From contig JASHOH010000006.1 in NCBI GenBank assembly GCA_030041215.1, positions 1 to 64,000 of the forward strand: a stretch of DNA of 64,000 bases. Reading direction: 5' to 3'. This DNA is from Candidatus Sulfotelmatobacter sp. (GTDB lineage: Bacteria > Acidobacteriota > Terriglobia > Terriglobales > Acidobacteriaceae). The notes beneath the pieces are model-generated. The model was not told the DNA's origin, searched no databases, and worked only from the letters and a program-made list of their open reading frames with translations. A program made the position numbers and the translations under genes. Positions 1 to 8,835 of this stretch are shown piece after piece. How positions within the stretch are numbered: the first letter of the stretch is position 1; each line of letters starts with the position of its first letter.

Positions 1-1
1 G

Positions 2-958
2 TCACAGAATTTCGTGCGCGATCTGGTGAACGAGCCTTCTAATCGCATGACGCCGACGATTCTGGCCGAGCGCGCCAAGAAAATGTCGCAAGAAGTGGGA
101 TTGCGGTGCGAAGTCTACGGCGCGGACAAAATCAAAGAATTGAAAATGGGCGCGTTCTGGAGCGTGGCGCAAGGCTCCGACGAACCGCCCGAGCTGATCG
201 TCATGAAATACGAACCGGCTGGCGCGCCGGAAAAACCGGTGCTCGGCCTCGTGGGCAAAGGCATCACGTTCGACACCGGCGGCATTTCCATCAAACCCGC
301 AGATGGCATGGAAAAAATGAAATACGACATGGCCGGCGGCGCGACGATGATTGGCGCCATGCGCGCCATTGCACTGTTGAAGCCGAAGGTGAAAGTCATT
401 GGCATTGTCTGCGCAACGGAAAATATGCCCTCCGGCCACGCTCAAAAGCCGGGAGACGTGCAGGTTGCCATGTCCGGCAAATCGATTGAAATCATCAATA
501 CGGATGCTGAAGGGCGGCTAGTGCTGGCAGATGGTCTCCATTACGCGCGTCAGTTGGGCGCCACGCATTTGGTGGATGCGGCCACACTCACCGGTGCGGT
601 TGTGGTCGCGTTGGGATACGCCAACGCTGGGGTTTTCTCCAACGACGACGATATGTACAAGCGCTTCCACAAAGCCAATGAAGAAGCCGGAGAAAAAATG
701 TGGCGGCTGCCACTCGATGACGAATACAAAGAGCAGATTCGGTCAACCATCGCTGACATCATGAACACTGGAGGACGCTGGGGCGGCGCAATTACGGCAG
801 CCATGTTTTTGCAGGAGTTCGCCGAAGAGACTCCGTGGATTCACCTCGACATCGCCGGCACGGCTTGGATGGAAGATCAAAAACCGTGGATCGCGAAAGG
901 GCCGTCGGGAATTGCCCTGCGGACTTTGGTCGAGTTCGTTAGAGGCTACGCGCAGTAA
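2..958 (+). CDS. pepA: Leucyl aminopeptidase (M17), 5'-truncated by window edge
   Basis: Cytosolic di-metal M17 aminopeptidase that removes N-terminal residues from peptides. The frame is open to the first base, so the N-terminal domain lies outside the window. What remains is the catalytic domain, opening with RDLVNEPSNRMTP. The metal-binding and catalytic stretches are all visible: VGKGITFDTGG (metal-ligand Lys and Asp), MKYDMAGGA, and the family signature NTDAEGRLVLADGL. The C-terminus (WIHLDIAGTAW...GPSGIALRTL) is typical and complete. It converges on the next gene with a 20-bp overlap of the 3' ends. Identity is near certain; only the start is missing. Confidence 0.95.
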   Translation, partial: SQNFVRDLVNEPSNRMTPTILAERAKKMSQEVGLRCEVYGADKIKELKMGAFWSVAQGSDEPPELIVMKYEPAGAPEKPVLGLVGKGITFDTGGISIKPADGMEKMKYDMAGGATMIGAMRAIALLKPKVKVIGIVCATENMPSGHAQKPGDVQVAMSGKSIEIINTDAEGRLVLADGLHYARQLGATHLVDAATLTGAVVVALGYANAGVFSNDDDMYKRFHKANEEAGEKMWRLPLDDEYKEQIRSTIADIMNTGGRWGGAITAAMFLQEFAEETPWIHLDIAGTAWMEDQKPWIAKGPSGIALRTLVEFVRGYAQ

Positions 959-1715
959 AGCGCCACGTTCCCCAAAACTTCTTCATTAGCTTTGATGCGA
1001 ACACTAGAACTGCAAACCAGCTCATTAAATCGATCAAGAGTGAAAGGAAAAAAGAGACAGGGCGAAAGTCAGCTCGCGACGGAAAGTCTCTGAATAGTCC
1101 CCAAACGATCGGCTCCCCAGCGAAGGGGTTGCGTTCCACCGTGAAACCCCACAAGCTCGGTCCATGAGCCAGCGGATCGCGGCTGATGATGACGCCGTGG
1201 CAAACAAGAGCCAAGGCGAAGGACACAATGACAGAAGCGACCAGAAGCAGCCGCCGTCGTCCGAGCACCCAGATGTCTCCGAAAATCATTAATACAAGCC
1301 CGGATATCCATGCCGCGTGACCTAAATACGGAGGGGCATCCAAAAGGTAAAGGGAGAGCCACATTGGAGGCATGCATACCAGAAGCGCCGCAGCAATTGT
1401 GAATCTTCCCTTTGGAGCGCAGCGCCATTGCCTCAGTGCGGCGTAAGCGATGGCTAAAAGGTTAATCAGGCCTCCGAAGATGGTCAGCCGAACTCCCAAT
1501 TGGTATGCGGCTTTTACCCAACCGTTCGTTGTCCATACGGTGAGGGCTAAATACGCGCATGCCCAGCCGGGAGTGTAGTGGTCGGTCGCCCAGACTGCCG
1601 GAAGGAAGAAGCTGACTAAATAGAGAACGAGGCCGGAGTGGAACATCTTCAGTGACTCGTGATATCTGCCCGGAAGAGTGCCGAAGCTTGAAGATGTTTC
1701 TTCGGAGGTGGCCAC
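939..1715 (-). CDS. Multi-pass membrane protein of unknown function
   Basis: 258 residues with roughly six to seven hydrophobic segments (for example near residues 28-45, 75-95, 105-125, 135-150, 155-175 and 225-245), so an integral inner-membrane protein. No recognised family motif or catalytic residues were seen. The start is GTG at 1715 (MATSEETSSS) and has no obvious Shine-Dalgarno sequence, so a different start is possible. The 3' end overlaps the 3' end of pepA on the other strand. No operon partner is evident. Function unknown. Confidence 0.6.
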   Translation of the reverse strand: MATSEETSSSFGTLPGRYHESLKMFHSGLVLYLVSFFLPAVWATDHYTPGWACAYLALTVWTTNGWVKAAYQLGVRLTIFGGLINLLAIAYAALRQWRCAPKGRFTIAAALLVCMPPMWLSLYLLDAPPYLGHAAWISGLVLMIFGDIWVLGRRRLLLVASVIVSFALALVCHGVIISRDPLAHGPSLWGFTVERNPFAGEPIVWGLFRDFPSRADFRPVSFFLSLLIDLMSWFAVLVFASKLMKKFWGTWRFTARSL

Positions 1716-1943
1716 GCTGTGAATATAGCTGTTATCCGCGGCCGTAATGCTATTACGCGGGTAACTCCTTGCGGCGCAAGACGTTCAATTCGAAGAAGCT
1801 ATCTCCCCTTATAGTTCAATCCGAACTGGCGTAACCAGACGTTTACATCCAAGTTCATTAGACTGATGGGCAGAAAACTAGAGCGTAGGGCTCTGAAGAA
1901 CGAAAAAGCGGTGCGTCTACATCAGCATAGATCCGCGGCCAAT

Positions 1944-2213
1944 CTAGGTTCCGAATCTTTCTGCTGTACGGGCCCGAGCCTTGGCTGCTTCTTCTTCGCG
2001 ATTCTTCGGCGGGGCCGTGGTTTCCAGCGAATCGAGAAGACGCGCCGAGGCGGTCGCTATTTCGTCGATTGCCTTCTGGAACGCGGCTTCGTTGGCCTTC
2101 GACGGTTTGTTGAAGCCGCTGATCTTTCTCACGAATTGCAGGCTCGCGGCGCGAACTTCATCTTCATTGACCGGCGGATCGAAGTTAAACAAAGTTTTGA
2201 TATTGCGGCACAT
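1944..2213 (-). CDS. DUF2277 family protein
   Basis: Small 89-residue cytosolic protein starting MCRNIKTLFNFDPP, which is the recognisable beginning of the DUF2277 family, and continuing with ASLQFVRKISGFNKPS. The length is the usual one for the family. The C-terminus is Ala/Arg/Glu-rich and probably helical. The family has no established function. It lies downstream of the NtrC-type regulator on the same strand with a 60-bp gap and might be read through from that operon, but this is only inferred. The plus-strand frames over it are shadows. Confidence 0.8.
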   Translation of the reverse strand: MCRNIKTLFNFDPPVNEDEVRAASLQFVRKISGFNKPSKANEAAFQKAIDEIATASARLLDSLETTAPPKNREEEAAKARARTAERFGT

Positions 2214-2273
2214 GCGGCATGATCCCGGAAAAATTCTCCACGCACTATTGTGACATATGGAGAGGCGCGCACT

Positions 2274-3770
2274 TCACTGCAGCGTCGCGCTCGGGCCTCC
2301 CGCGCCTGTGCTGATGTTATAGCGCTTGAGCTTGCGGTAAAGCGTCGCGCGACTAATGCCAAGCATGCGTCCGGCGAGGGCCTTGTCGCCTTTGACCTGT
2401 TCAAACACGCGCTGAATTGTTGCGCGCTCGATATCCTCAAGGTCGGTCGTGGTGCGAGAAGCGGAAGATGCGTCGCCTTCCAAACCCAATTCGCCCGCTC
2501 GTGCCAGATCAGCCGCCATCTCAGGCATAGATTCGGTGAACGGCCGTGACATCGGCGAAGCCAATGCCGCAATGGAAGGCGGCAGATCGCCCAGATCGAT
2601 TAAGTTGCGATTGCCCAGCGCGACAGCCCGTTCCACACAGTTTTCCAGCTCGCGGACGTTGCCAGGCCAGTCGTAGCTCATCAGCGCCTTCATGGCGGCG
2701 TTCGAGACGCGCATTTCCGCGCCGGGAGCGTAGCGTTCGCAAAACCAATTCACCAGCATGGGAATATCGCTGCGGCGCTCGCGTAACGCGGGCACATGCA
2801 CGGTCACCACGTTCAATCGGAAATAAAGATCTTTGCGGAACGTTCCCGCACGGTACGCTGCTTCAAGATCGCTATTGGTGGCCGCGATGATGCGCACATC
2901 CACTTTGACCCGCTGATTGCTGCCGACAGGACGCACTTCCTTCTCCTGCAGTACGCGCAGCAGCTTGGCCTGCAACTCCAGTGGCAGCTCACCGATCTCG
3001 TCGAGAAAGACTGTGCCCGTGTCCGCCGCTTGAAACAGGCCCGGCTTCGATTTCAGCGCCCCGGTGAACGCTCCCTTTTCGTAGCCGAACAGTTCGCTTT
3101 CAATCAGCGTGGGCACGAGCGATCCGCAATCGACGGCCACAAAAGGCCGGTTCGCAAACGCGCCTCGAAAGTGAATGGCGCGCGCAATCAATTCTTTTCC
3201 TGTTCCGCTTTCACCTGAGATCAGAACGGCGGTGCGTGTATCCTTCAGGCGCGATGCTACGCGCAACACTTCCTGAATTTTTGCGGAGGAACCCACGATT
3301 CCGTGCACCGCAGTCTCGGAATCCATACGCTGGCGAAGAAATTCGTTTTCTTCGACCAGGCGAACTTTATCAGCCATGCGCCGCAGAAACATACGTAGCT
3401 CTTCCAGCGGCGAAAAAGGTTTCGTGATGTAGTCATAAGCGCCGAGCTTCATCGCCTGCACCGCAGTTTCGATGGAGCCGTGCCCGGTCATGAGTGCGAC
3501 TTCGGTGCGAGGCAAAAGCTTCTTCACGCGTTCGAGAAATTCCAGGCCTGACATGTGCGGCATCACCATATCGGTAAGAATCATATGCACTGGCTGCTCT
3601 TCCAAAAGCGTCAGCGCCGATTCGCCACTGTCGGCCTCTAGACAAATGAAGCCTAGCCCTTCACCTACGGTCATGCACAGCTTGCGAATACTGCTTTCGT
3701 CGTCGACAATCAGAAGCCGCACGCGCAGCTCTTCTTTGCCGCCAGCCAGGTTGTTCAATGCGGCACTCAT
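2274..3770 (-). CDS. Sigma-54-dependent response regulator (NtrC family)
   Basis: 498-residue transcription activator. An N-terminal receiver (about 17-135) carries LLIVDDE, phospho-acceptor Asp in ILTDMVMP, and the conserved Lys in TKPF. The central AAA+ domain (about 155-390) has Walker A GESGTGKE, the sigma-54 contact loop GAFTGA, Walker B VFLDEIGELP, and the arginine-finger region PALRERRSDIP. A C-terminal Fis-type helix-turn-helix (about 455-490) has ISRATLYRKLKRY. All key residues are intact, so it should be able to open sigma-54 promoters. It is the last gene of the kinase operon, overlapping the preceding receiver gene by 4 bp (ATGA), so it is the likely output of the large kinase. 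Confidence 0.95.
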   Translation of the reverse strand: MSAALNNLAGGKEELRVRLLIVDDESSIRKLCMTVGEGLGFICLEADSGESALTLLEEQPVHMILTDMVMPHMSGLEFLERVKKLLPRTEVALMTGHGSIETAVQAMKLGAYDYITKPFSPLEELRMFLRRMADKVRLVEENEFLRQRMDSETAVHGIVGSSAKIQEVLRVASRLKDTRTAVLISGESGTGKELIARAIHFRGAFANRPFVAVDCGSLVPTLIESELFGYEKGAFTGALKSKPGLFQAADTGTVFLDEIGELPLELQAKLLRVLQEKEVRPVGSNQRVKVDVRIIAATNSDLEAAYRAGTFRKDLYFRLNVVTVHVPALRERRSDIPMLVNWFCERYAPGAEMRVSNAAMKALMSYDWPGNVRELENCVERAVALGNRNLIDLGDLPPSIAALASPMSRPFTESMPEMAADLARAGELGLEGDASSASRTTTDLEDIERATIQRVFEQVKGDKALAGRMLGISRATLYRKLKRYNISTGAGGPSATLQ

Positions 3771-4171
3771 CGGGCTTTCCCCATGGTCTTTTCGACTGCC
3801 GAAATTAAATCCTGCACGCGAAAGGGCTTTTCCAGATAAAGCGCGCCGATTTTCTTCAGTGTGATCACCGTTTCCTCATTCGCGTAATCGCCTGTGATGA
3901 TAATGACTTTATCGGCAAGATCAGGCCGATTGGCGGAAATCCAGGAGTGCACCTGGGCGCCATCGACACCGCCGGGCGTACGCATGTCGGAAACGACGCC
4001 TAAATATTGGCCATTTTCCAGCATCTGCAGGGCCTCCGCTCCGCTTTCAGTGCAGACCACGCCATAGCCGTGGCGTTCGAGAGTGGCGCTCACCAGGGCC
4101 ATGATCGAAGGCTCATCCTCGATGAGCAACACTGGTAGAACCCCTCGTTGTGAGGTTGCTGGGATTGTCAT
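3767..4171 (-). CDS. Single-domain response regulator
   Basis: 134-residue lone receiver domain: acidic pocket LLIEDEP, phospho-acceptor Asp in VVSDMRTPGG, switch Thr in IIITGD and Lys in LEKPF. It has no output domain. It is overlapped by 4 bp on both sides, by the kinase stop upstream and the NtrC-like start downstream, so the three are translationally coupled. Plausible roles are a phosphate sink or an intermediate between kinase and NtrC-like regulator. The sequence cannot tell which receiver is the true partner. Confidence 0.9.
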   Translation of the reverse strand: MTIPATSQRGVLPVLLIEDEPSIMALVSATLERHGYGVVCTESGAEALQMLENGQYLGVVSDMRTPGGVDGAQVHSWISANRPDLADKVIIITGDYANEETVITLKKIGALYLEKPFRVQDLISAVEKTMGKAR

Positions 4172-7100
4172 GTGGGTATCACTCCTGCGGCCACACCCAG
4201 CGAAGCAGTGTGGGGCGCTGCGGGAAAACGGACGATGAAGGTGGCGCCCTGCCCGCCGGCATTGTTGTGGCAGAGAATCTCGCCGCCGTGTTCTTTCACG
4301 ATGCCATAGCAGATGCTGAGGCCGAGGCCGGTTCCCTTTCCAACCTCTTTGGTCGTGAAGAAAGGATCGAAAATCCGGTCGGCTTGTGAAATGCCGTGAC
4401 CGTTGTCGCGGAAAGAAACTTCTACGTAGTCTCCGGCCTTCGCGCTCATGATTTCGATGCGCGCCGGGCGACCGACCTCGTGCACAGCATCGTAAGCATT
4501 GTTCAGGATGTTCAAAAAGACCTGCTGCAACTGATGGGCGTCGCCGATCACATCGGGTAGGCCTTCATCGAGATGCTCAATGACCTCGACGCCGTGGCTA
4601 TGGAAATCATAGGAACGCAATTGCACGGTACGGCGCAGAATCTGGTTGAGCTGCACGGCGTTGCGCTGCGGCGGCATCTGCCGAGCGAAGCTGAGCAGGT
4701 TCTGAACAATCTGACGCGTGCGTTGTGCTTCCTGCAAAATCACGCGCAGATCCTTGCGGGCATTTTCGGGAACCTCGGGGTTTTGCAGGAGCAGATCGGC
4801 AAATCCGAGAATCGCGGTTAACGGATTATTCACTTCATGGGCGACACCGGAAACCAGTTGCCCCACGGCCGCCAGTTTTTCCGCATGAACTAGCTTATCG
4901 CGCAGCTCCGCGGAGTCGGTAATATCTGTCATGACTACGACGATGCTGCTGATGTTGCCCTGGTCGTCGCGCATGGGGCTGAGATTTACTGAGAAATGGC
5001 CGGCATGGCCGTTGCCGCGCATGATATGAAGCTCAAGATTGTCGACCTGCCCGCCGCGAAGAACAGTCTGAAGCGCATCGGCGAGCAGCGGATGCCCCAG
5101 CAACTCGCGCTGCTCGAAGCCGGCTTCATACCACTTCCGATTGGCGTAACTGATGAACCCGCCGGTGTCTGCCACCAGAATGAAACTCTGTGTAGCGCTG
5201 AGAATCTTGCTCGAGAAATCCCGCTCGCGCTGCAATTCCGACTGATATGTGTGCAATCCGGTGACATCCAGCATGAGTCCACGTATTTGCACCAATTTTC
5301 CGGAATCGTCGTAAACTCCAAACGCATTTATCAGAACGTAGATGGGTGAGCCGTTCTTGCGCCGCAGCTTGCTCTCGAAATTTCGCAGATAACCGGTCTT
5401 CTCCATAGCTTCCCGATGGCGATGGCGATCTTCCGGCGAAAAGTAGATCTGTGTGGGAATGTCGACTTGCAGCAATTCTTCGCGGTTCGAATAGCCCAAC
5501 ATGGCAACCAGGGCATCGTTCACTTCAACGAAGCGCCCTTCCGGAGTGGTGAAGAAAAGCCCTTCCTGAATGTTATCGAACAGTTCGCGGTAACGCCTCT
5601 CGGCCTCGCGCCGATCGGTGATGTCTTTCAGCACGTGAATGGTCTGGAGGCTCTCGCCGGAGGCACTGTGTATGCGTGAAGTCGAAACCAGATAGGTGCG
5701 ATCGAGCGCGGCGTGAACGAACTCGTCCGTGTCTCCGCTCAGAGAACGGCAGAATGGACAAGAATAGAGAGTGGTTTCCTTGGTGAGCGCCAGCAGCGCG
5801 CGCATATCCATGCCGATGAGCTCGCCCGGAGCCACACCGATCATGGCGGCAAGCGAGCGGTTCACGCGCAAAACCTTGTCCCACTCGTCGTGCACTACGA
5901 TAAAGTCTGTGATGGCGTCGAAAATTTCTAGCCAGTGGCGGTTGGCCTGTTCGATGCGGGTAAACAGCCGGGCATTTTGCAGGGCCATGCTGGCATGGCT
6001 CGCGATCGCGTGAAGTAACTCGCGATCTTCCTGGTCGAGGGGACGGCCGCGCCCAGCAAGGCAGAGCAGCGCCGCCACCTTGCCATCGGGATCTGCCAGA
6101 CGAACAGTTATCACGTCATCCCAACCCAACCCTGCCGCGAGCCCCGCGCTCAGCAAGTCCGCGGCTGAACCGGAAACAATTGTGTTTTTCTGCTTAGCGG
6201 CAAAGTCGGAAATAGCCTGCGCCAGGCGCTGCTCCAGAGAGCGATCCTCCCGACTGATAGCCAGCGGACTTGCGGGCGCGGCCAGCGCGGGCGTGGCAGG
6301 CGTTGCGTCTGTCTCCTGAACTTTTTGTCCACGCTCCGCCGCTCGTGGATTCTGGTCCTCCGGCAGCTCTTGTTGCGTTTTTGGCGGACTCGCGCGAAGC
6401 AACGTCACCGTCTGGCAGCGTCCATCCTGAAACAGGCCGATTGCGCCGCTCTGCGCCCCGGTTAATGCGATGGCCTGCTCAAGAAATTTGCGGGCAAACT
6501 CGGGCAGGCGCAACAAACCATCAATTTCTTGTGCTAGTTTCCGGAGCGCTTCGCCGCGTTTGCGATGCTGCTCCGCTTGATGCAGATTGTGCGCAACTTC
6601 AAGCACCACCGAAACCTGCGCCGCCAGCACGCGCGCCCTGCGAATGTCCTGTTGCGATATGCCGGTTTCATCCAGGCGGTCGAGCACGCCAAACATGCCC
6701 TGGACGCGTCCATCGGAACCGAGAAGCGGCACTGCCAGCAACTGCTTCGCCTCATGTTGCGCCAGCGCTTCCAGGTTCGCGCCCGGCATCTGCCGCACAT
6801 CATCAGACCAGAAAACTTCCTTGGAGCGCAGAGAGCGCGTAGCGACGCCTTCGGGGAAAACGCTATCGGTCCGTCGCGACTTTCCCTTCACAACGGCGTA
6901 ACGGACGCGAAATTGCCCATCTTCCAGCAGCGCGATGAAGCAGCGGCCGTAATTGAGAAAATCCGCGGCGCGAACCACGAACCTCTCGAGAAAGTGTTCC
7001 AGATCGCCGCTAGAGCTTAGTTCGGACGAAATCTCCAGCAGCAGCTGCATCTCGTGAGCCTGGCCTTGAGCTGTAGCAGAAAGTTCGGCATGGGCAAGGG

Positions 7101-8157
7101 CGACTGCGCCGAAACCAGCGATGGCGGCAACCAGCGATTTCTCTTCCGGCGTAAAAGCCGCATTCTGGCGCGGATAAACCAGAATTGCGCCTTGCGTGCG
7201 CGCGGTTCGAAATGGCGCCGCAATCAGCATACCCGGCGAAACCATGCTGCCCAGCGAATGCACGTCGCCGCTGATGGCAATAGCAATAATTTCTCCTGCC
7301 GAGACGGCGCGCTGTGCCAGATCAGCGGCAAAACGGATGGTTTGCCGGTCGTGTCCGGCGCGAAAGGCAGTTGCCAGCTGCGGAGTCTCTGCCGAGACAG
7401 CGCGCAACTCAAACGGGCCCTCGCGGCGGAGAAGCACCGAGACCAGCGGCGTGCGCAATAACAAGCGCAGACGATCGGCGAGTGCCTCAATCACAGCCGA
7501 TACATCCGGCGTTCCATGCAGCGAACTGGCGACTTCAGCCAGACTCTCCGTACGGCGGTGCTCTTCGCGCGAGACTTCGCTCAAGCGAGTTGCTTCCAAC
7601 AGGCTGCCCAGTTGGCCCGCCATAATGGTGGCCTTGGCCACCAGGTCCTCATTAAAGAATTCTTCATCAGAATCATGCAGAAACGTGACCGCGCCGATAA
7701 CTTCGTCAAAGACAACCAGGGGCGCAGCCATCAGAGAGCGTGCCTCGAATTCGCGGGCGGCGGTAAACACCGCGTCCGCGGGCAAATGATTAACAAAAAC
7801 TGTGCGGCGTGTACGGACTGCCTCTGCGGCCACCGCGCTGTGCTGGGGGCGCAGCCTCAGTCCGATAAAACGCTCAGCGAGCTTTCCCTCGGCTTGTTCG
7901 CCAACCAATTCGTGGCCCGATTGCCGCCAGAAATAAACACCGCTGACGCCGAAAAATTCCCGCGCCGCCGAACAGAAAAACTGGATGAGGGCGGGGGCGT
8001 CGGCACGCTGGGCCGCCCTTTCAGCAATGCGGACCAGCAGCTTCTGAAATTCCTCGTCGTTTGGCATGTGCCAGCCAAACTGCGACAACGTCGAATTGTC
8101 CCCGACCGTGTTCAGAATGTCACCGCTGGGCGCAGAAAGAGCGATTCCGAAACTCAC
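4168..8157 (-). CDS. Soluble multi-GAF/multi-PAS sensor histidine kinase
   Basis: 1329 residues. Reading from the N-terminus: about four GAF-like domains (about 45-205, 210-360, 370-530, 545-760, the last with a low-complexity Ala/Pro/Gln insert near 610-650), then three PAS domains (about 765-880, 885-1005, 1010-1120), then a HisKA dimerisation domain with the phospho-His in GVAHEVNNPLTAILGF, and an HATPase domain with N box NNAYDA, DNGHGI and GTGLGL. No membrane segment or signal peptide was seen, so sensing is probably cytosolic. One PAS domain has a CPFCRS cysteine pair. It is the first gene of a three-gene operon with the receiver and the NtrC-like activator, with 4-bp overlaps. The signal cannot be deduced. 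Confidence 0.92.
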   Translation of the reverse strand: MSFGIALSAPSGDILNTVGDNSTLSQFGWHMPNDEEFQKLLVRIAERAAQRADAPALIQFFCSAAREFFGVSGVYFWRQSGHELVGEQAEGKLAERFIGLRLRPQHSAVAAEAVRTRRTVFVNHLPADAVFTAAREFEARSLMAAPLVVFDEVIGAVTFLHDSDEEFFNEDLVAKATIMAGQLGSLLEATRLSEVSREEHRRTESLAEVASSLHGTPDVSAVIEALADRLRLLLRTPLVSVLLRREGPFELRAVSAETPQLATAFRAGHDRQTIRFAADLAQRAVSAGEIIAIAISGDVHSLGSMVSPGMLIAAPFRTARTQGAILVYPRQNAAFTPEEKSLVAAIAGFGAVALAHAELSATAQGQAHEMQLLLEISSELSSSGDLEHFLERFVVRAADFLNYGRCFIALLEDGQFRVRYAVVKGKSRRTDSVFPEGVATRSLRSKEVFWSDDVRQMPGANLEALAQHEAKQLLAVPLLGSDGRVQGMFGVLDRLDETGISQQDIRRARVLAAQVSVVLEVAHNLHQAEQHRKRGEALRKLAQEIDGLLRLPEFARKFLEQAIALTGAQSGAIGLFQDGRCQTVTLLRASPPKTQQELPEDQNPRAAERGQKVQETDATPATPALAAPASPLAISREDRSLEQRLAQAISDFAAKQKNTIVSGSAADLLSAGLAAGLGWDDVITVRLADPDGKVAALLCLAGRGRPLDQEDRELLHAIASHASMALQNARLFTRIEQANRHWLEIFDAITDFIVVHDEWDKVLRVNRSLAAMIGVAPGELIGMDMRALLALTKETTLYSCPFCRSLSGDTDEFVHAALDRTYLVSTSRIHSASGESLQTIHVLKDITDRREAERRYRELFDNIQEGLFFTTPEGRFVEVNDALVAMLGYSNREELLQVDIPTQIYFSPEDRHRHREAMEKTGYLRNFESKLRRKNGSPIYVLINAFGVYDDSGKLVQIRGLMLDVTGLHTYQSELQRERDFSSKILSATQSFILVADTGGFISYANRKWYEAGFEQRELLGHPLLADALQTVLRGGQVDNLELHIMRGNGHAGHFSVNLSPMRDDQGNISSIVVVMTDITDSAELRDKLVHAEKLAAVGQLVSGVAHEVNNPLTAILGFADLLLQNPEVPENARKDLRVILQEAQRTRQIVQNLLSFARQMPPQRNAVQLNQILRRTVQLRSYDFHSHGVEVIEHLDEGLPDVIGDAHQLQQVFLNILNNAYDAVHEVGRPARIEIMSAKAGDYVEVSFRDNGHGISQADRIFDPFFTTKEVGKGTGLGLSICYGIVKEHGGEILCHNNAGGQGATFIVRFPAAPHTASLGVAAGVIPT

Positions 8158-8467
8158 AAGTGATTGAAACTAAGGGCAAAGTATCCTGCCATCTCATTTT
8201 GAGTCAAGGAAAATGGTCGAGAGGTGCCAAAGTGTGAATCATCACGAGAAAACGCCACTGAGACATCTCACTCTGAGATTTACTATCACATGGCACGAGC
8301 ATGAGACAGCGTTAATTCCAGCTCGATGCCCAAAAACCCTCACCCCAGCCAACTAAGTCCTTCTCTCTCACGTACTTCTGCTCTATTACCTTGGTTTTTT
8401 CAAAACAGGAACGGTGGCGACGGCTTTGCTCCAACGCCAACGCTGAAGATTCCACCAAGGGGAAGTC
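8158..8467. other. Divergent intergenic region
   Basis: 310 bp between the divergently transcribed kinase operon and chemotaxis operon, so it should hold both promoters. No convincing sigma-70 or sigma-54 promoter was found. TGGCACG at 8291-8297 matches a sigma-54 -24 box but lacks a proper -12 box. No hairpin terminator or small gene was seen. Confidence 0.5.
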
Positions 8468-8809
8468 TTGTCTGTGGGCAAAATCGGAGTTCTGCTGATG
8501 ACAATGGCCTTGGCAATGGGAGTCGCCGCCACGTTTCAAGGTCAAGGTTCTGAGAACGAGATTCCGCGGCGGGCGCGAACCAAAGTCCAGCCGATGTATC
8601 CAGAGTTGGCGCGCAAGATGAACATCACGGGCACTGTCAAGGTGGAAGTAGTGGTCGCGCCCGATGGCACGGTCAAGGAAGCCAAGGTCGTGGGCGGACA
8701 TCCGGTATTGGCCTCGGCAGCGCTGGAGGCGATCAGCAAGTGGCGTTTTGAACCCGCGGCGGAAGAGAGCACCGGTATTGTGAATTTCAAGTTCGAACGC
8801 CATCAGTAG
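8468..8809 (+). CDS. Exported TonB C-terminal-domain protein
   Basis: 113 residues: a hydrophobic N-terminal signal/anchor (about 5-23) followed directly by a TonB C-terminal domain with YPELARKMNITGTV and ISKWRFEPA. It lacks the long Pro-rich spacer of true TonB. The start is TTG at 8468, supported by AAGGGGA about 6 bases upstream. It ends 26 bp before the MCP gene, so it appears to lead the chemotaxis operon. Family members couple to outer-membrane transporters or act as small periplasmic adaptors. A role in feeding a periplasmic signal to the MCP is only a guess from position. Confidence 0.8.
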   Translation: MSVGKIGVLLMTMALAMGVAATFQGQGSENEIPRRARTKVQPMYPELARKMNITGTVKVEVVVAPDGTVKEAKVVGGHPVLASAALEAISKWRFEPAAEESTGIVNFKFERHQ

Positions 8810-8835
8810 TGGAGCGGTAGCGGGGAGGGAATGGC

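Noticed and set aside
1716..1943. tRNA or small RNA in the spacer
   Set aside because: No cloverleaf or strong hairpin could be folded by eye; nothing distinctive.
8158..8300. Sigma-54 promoter candidates (TGGCACG at 8291-8297; TGGCAG...TTTGC on the minus strand at 8175-8191)
   Set aside because: The first lacks a GC-type -12 box. The second has one base too many between GG and GC and lies too close to the start codon.
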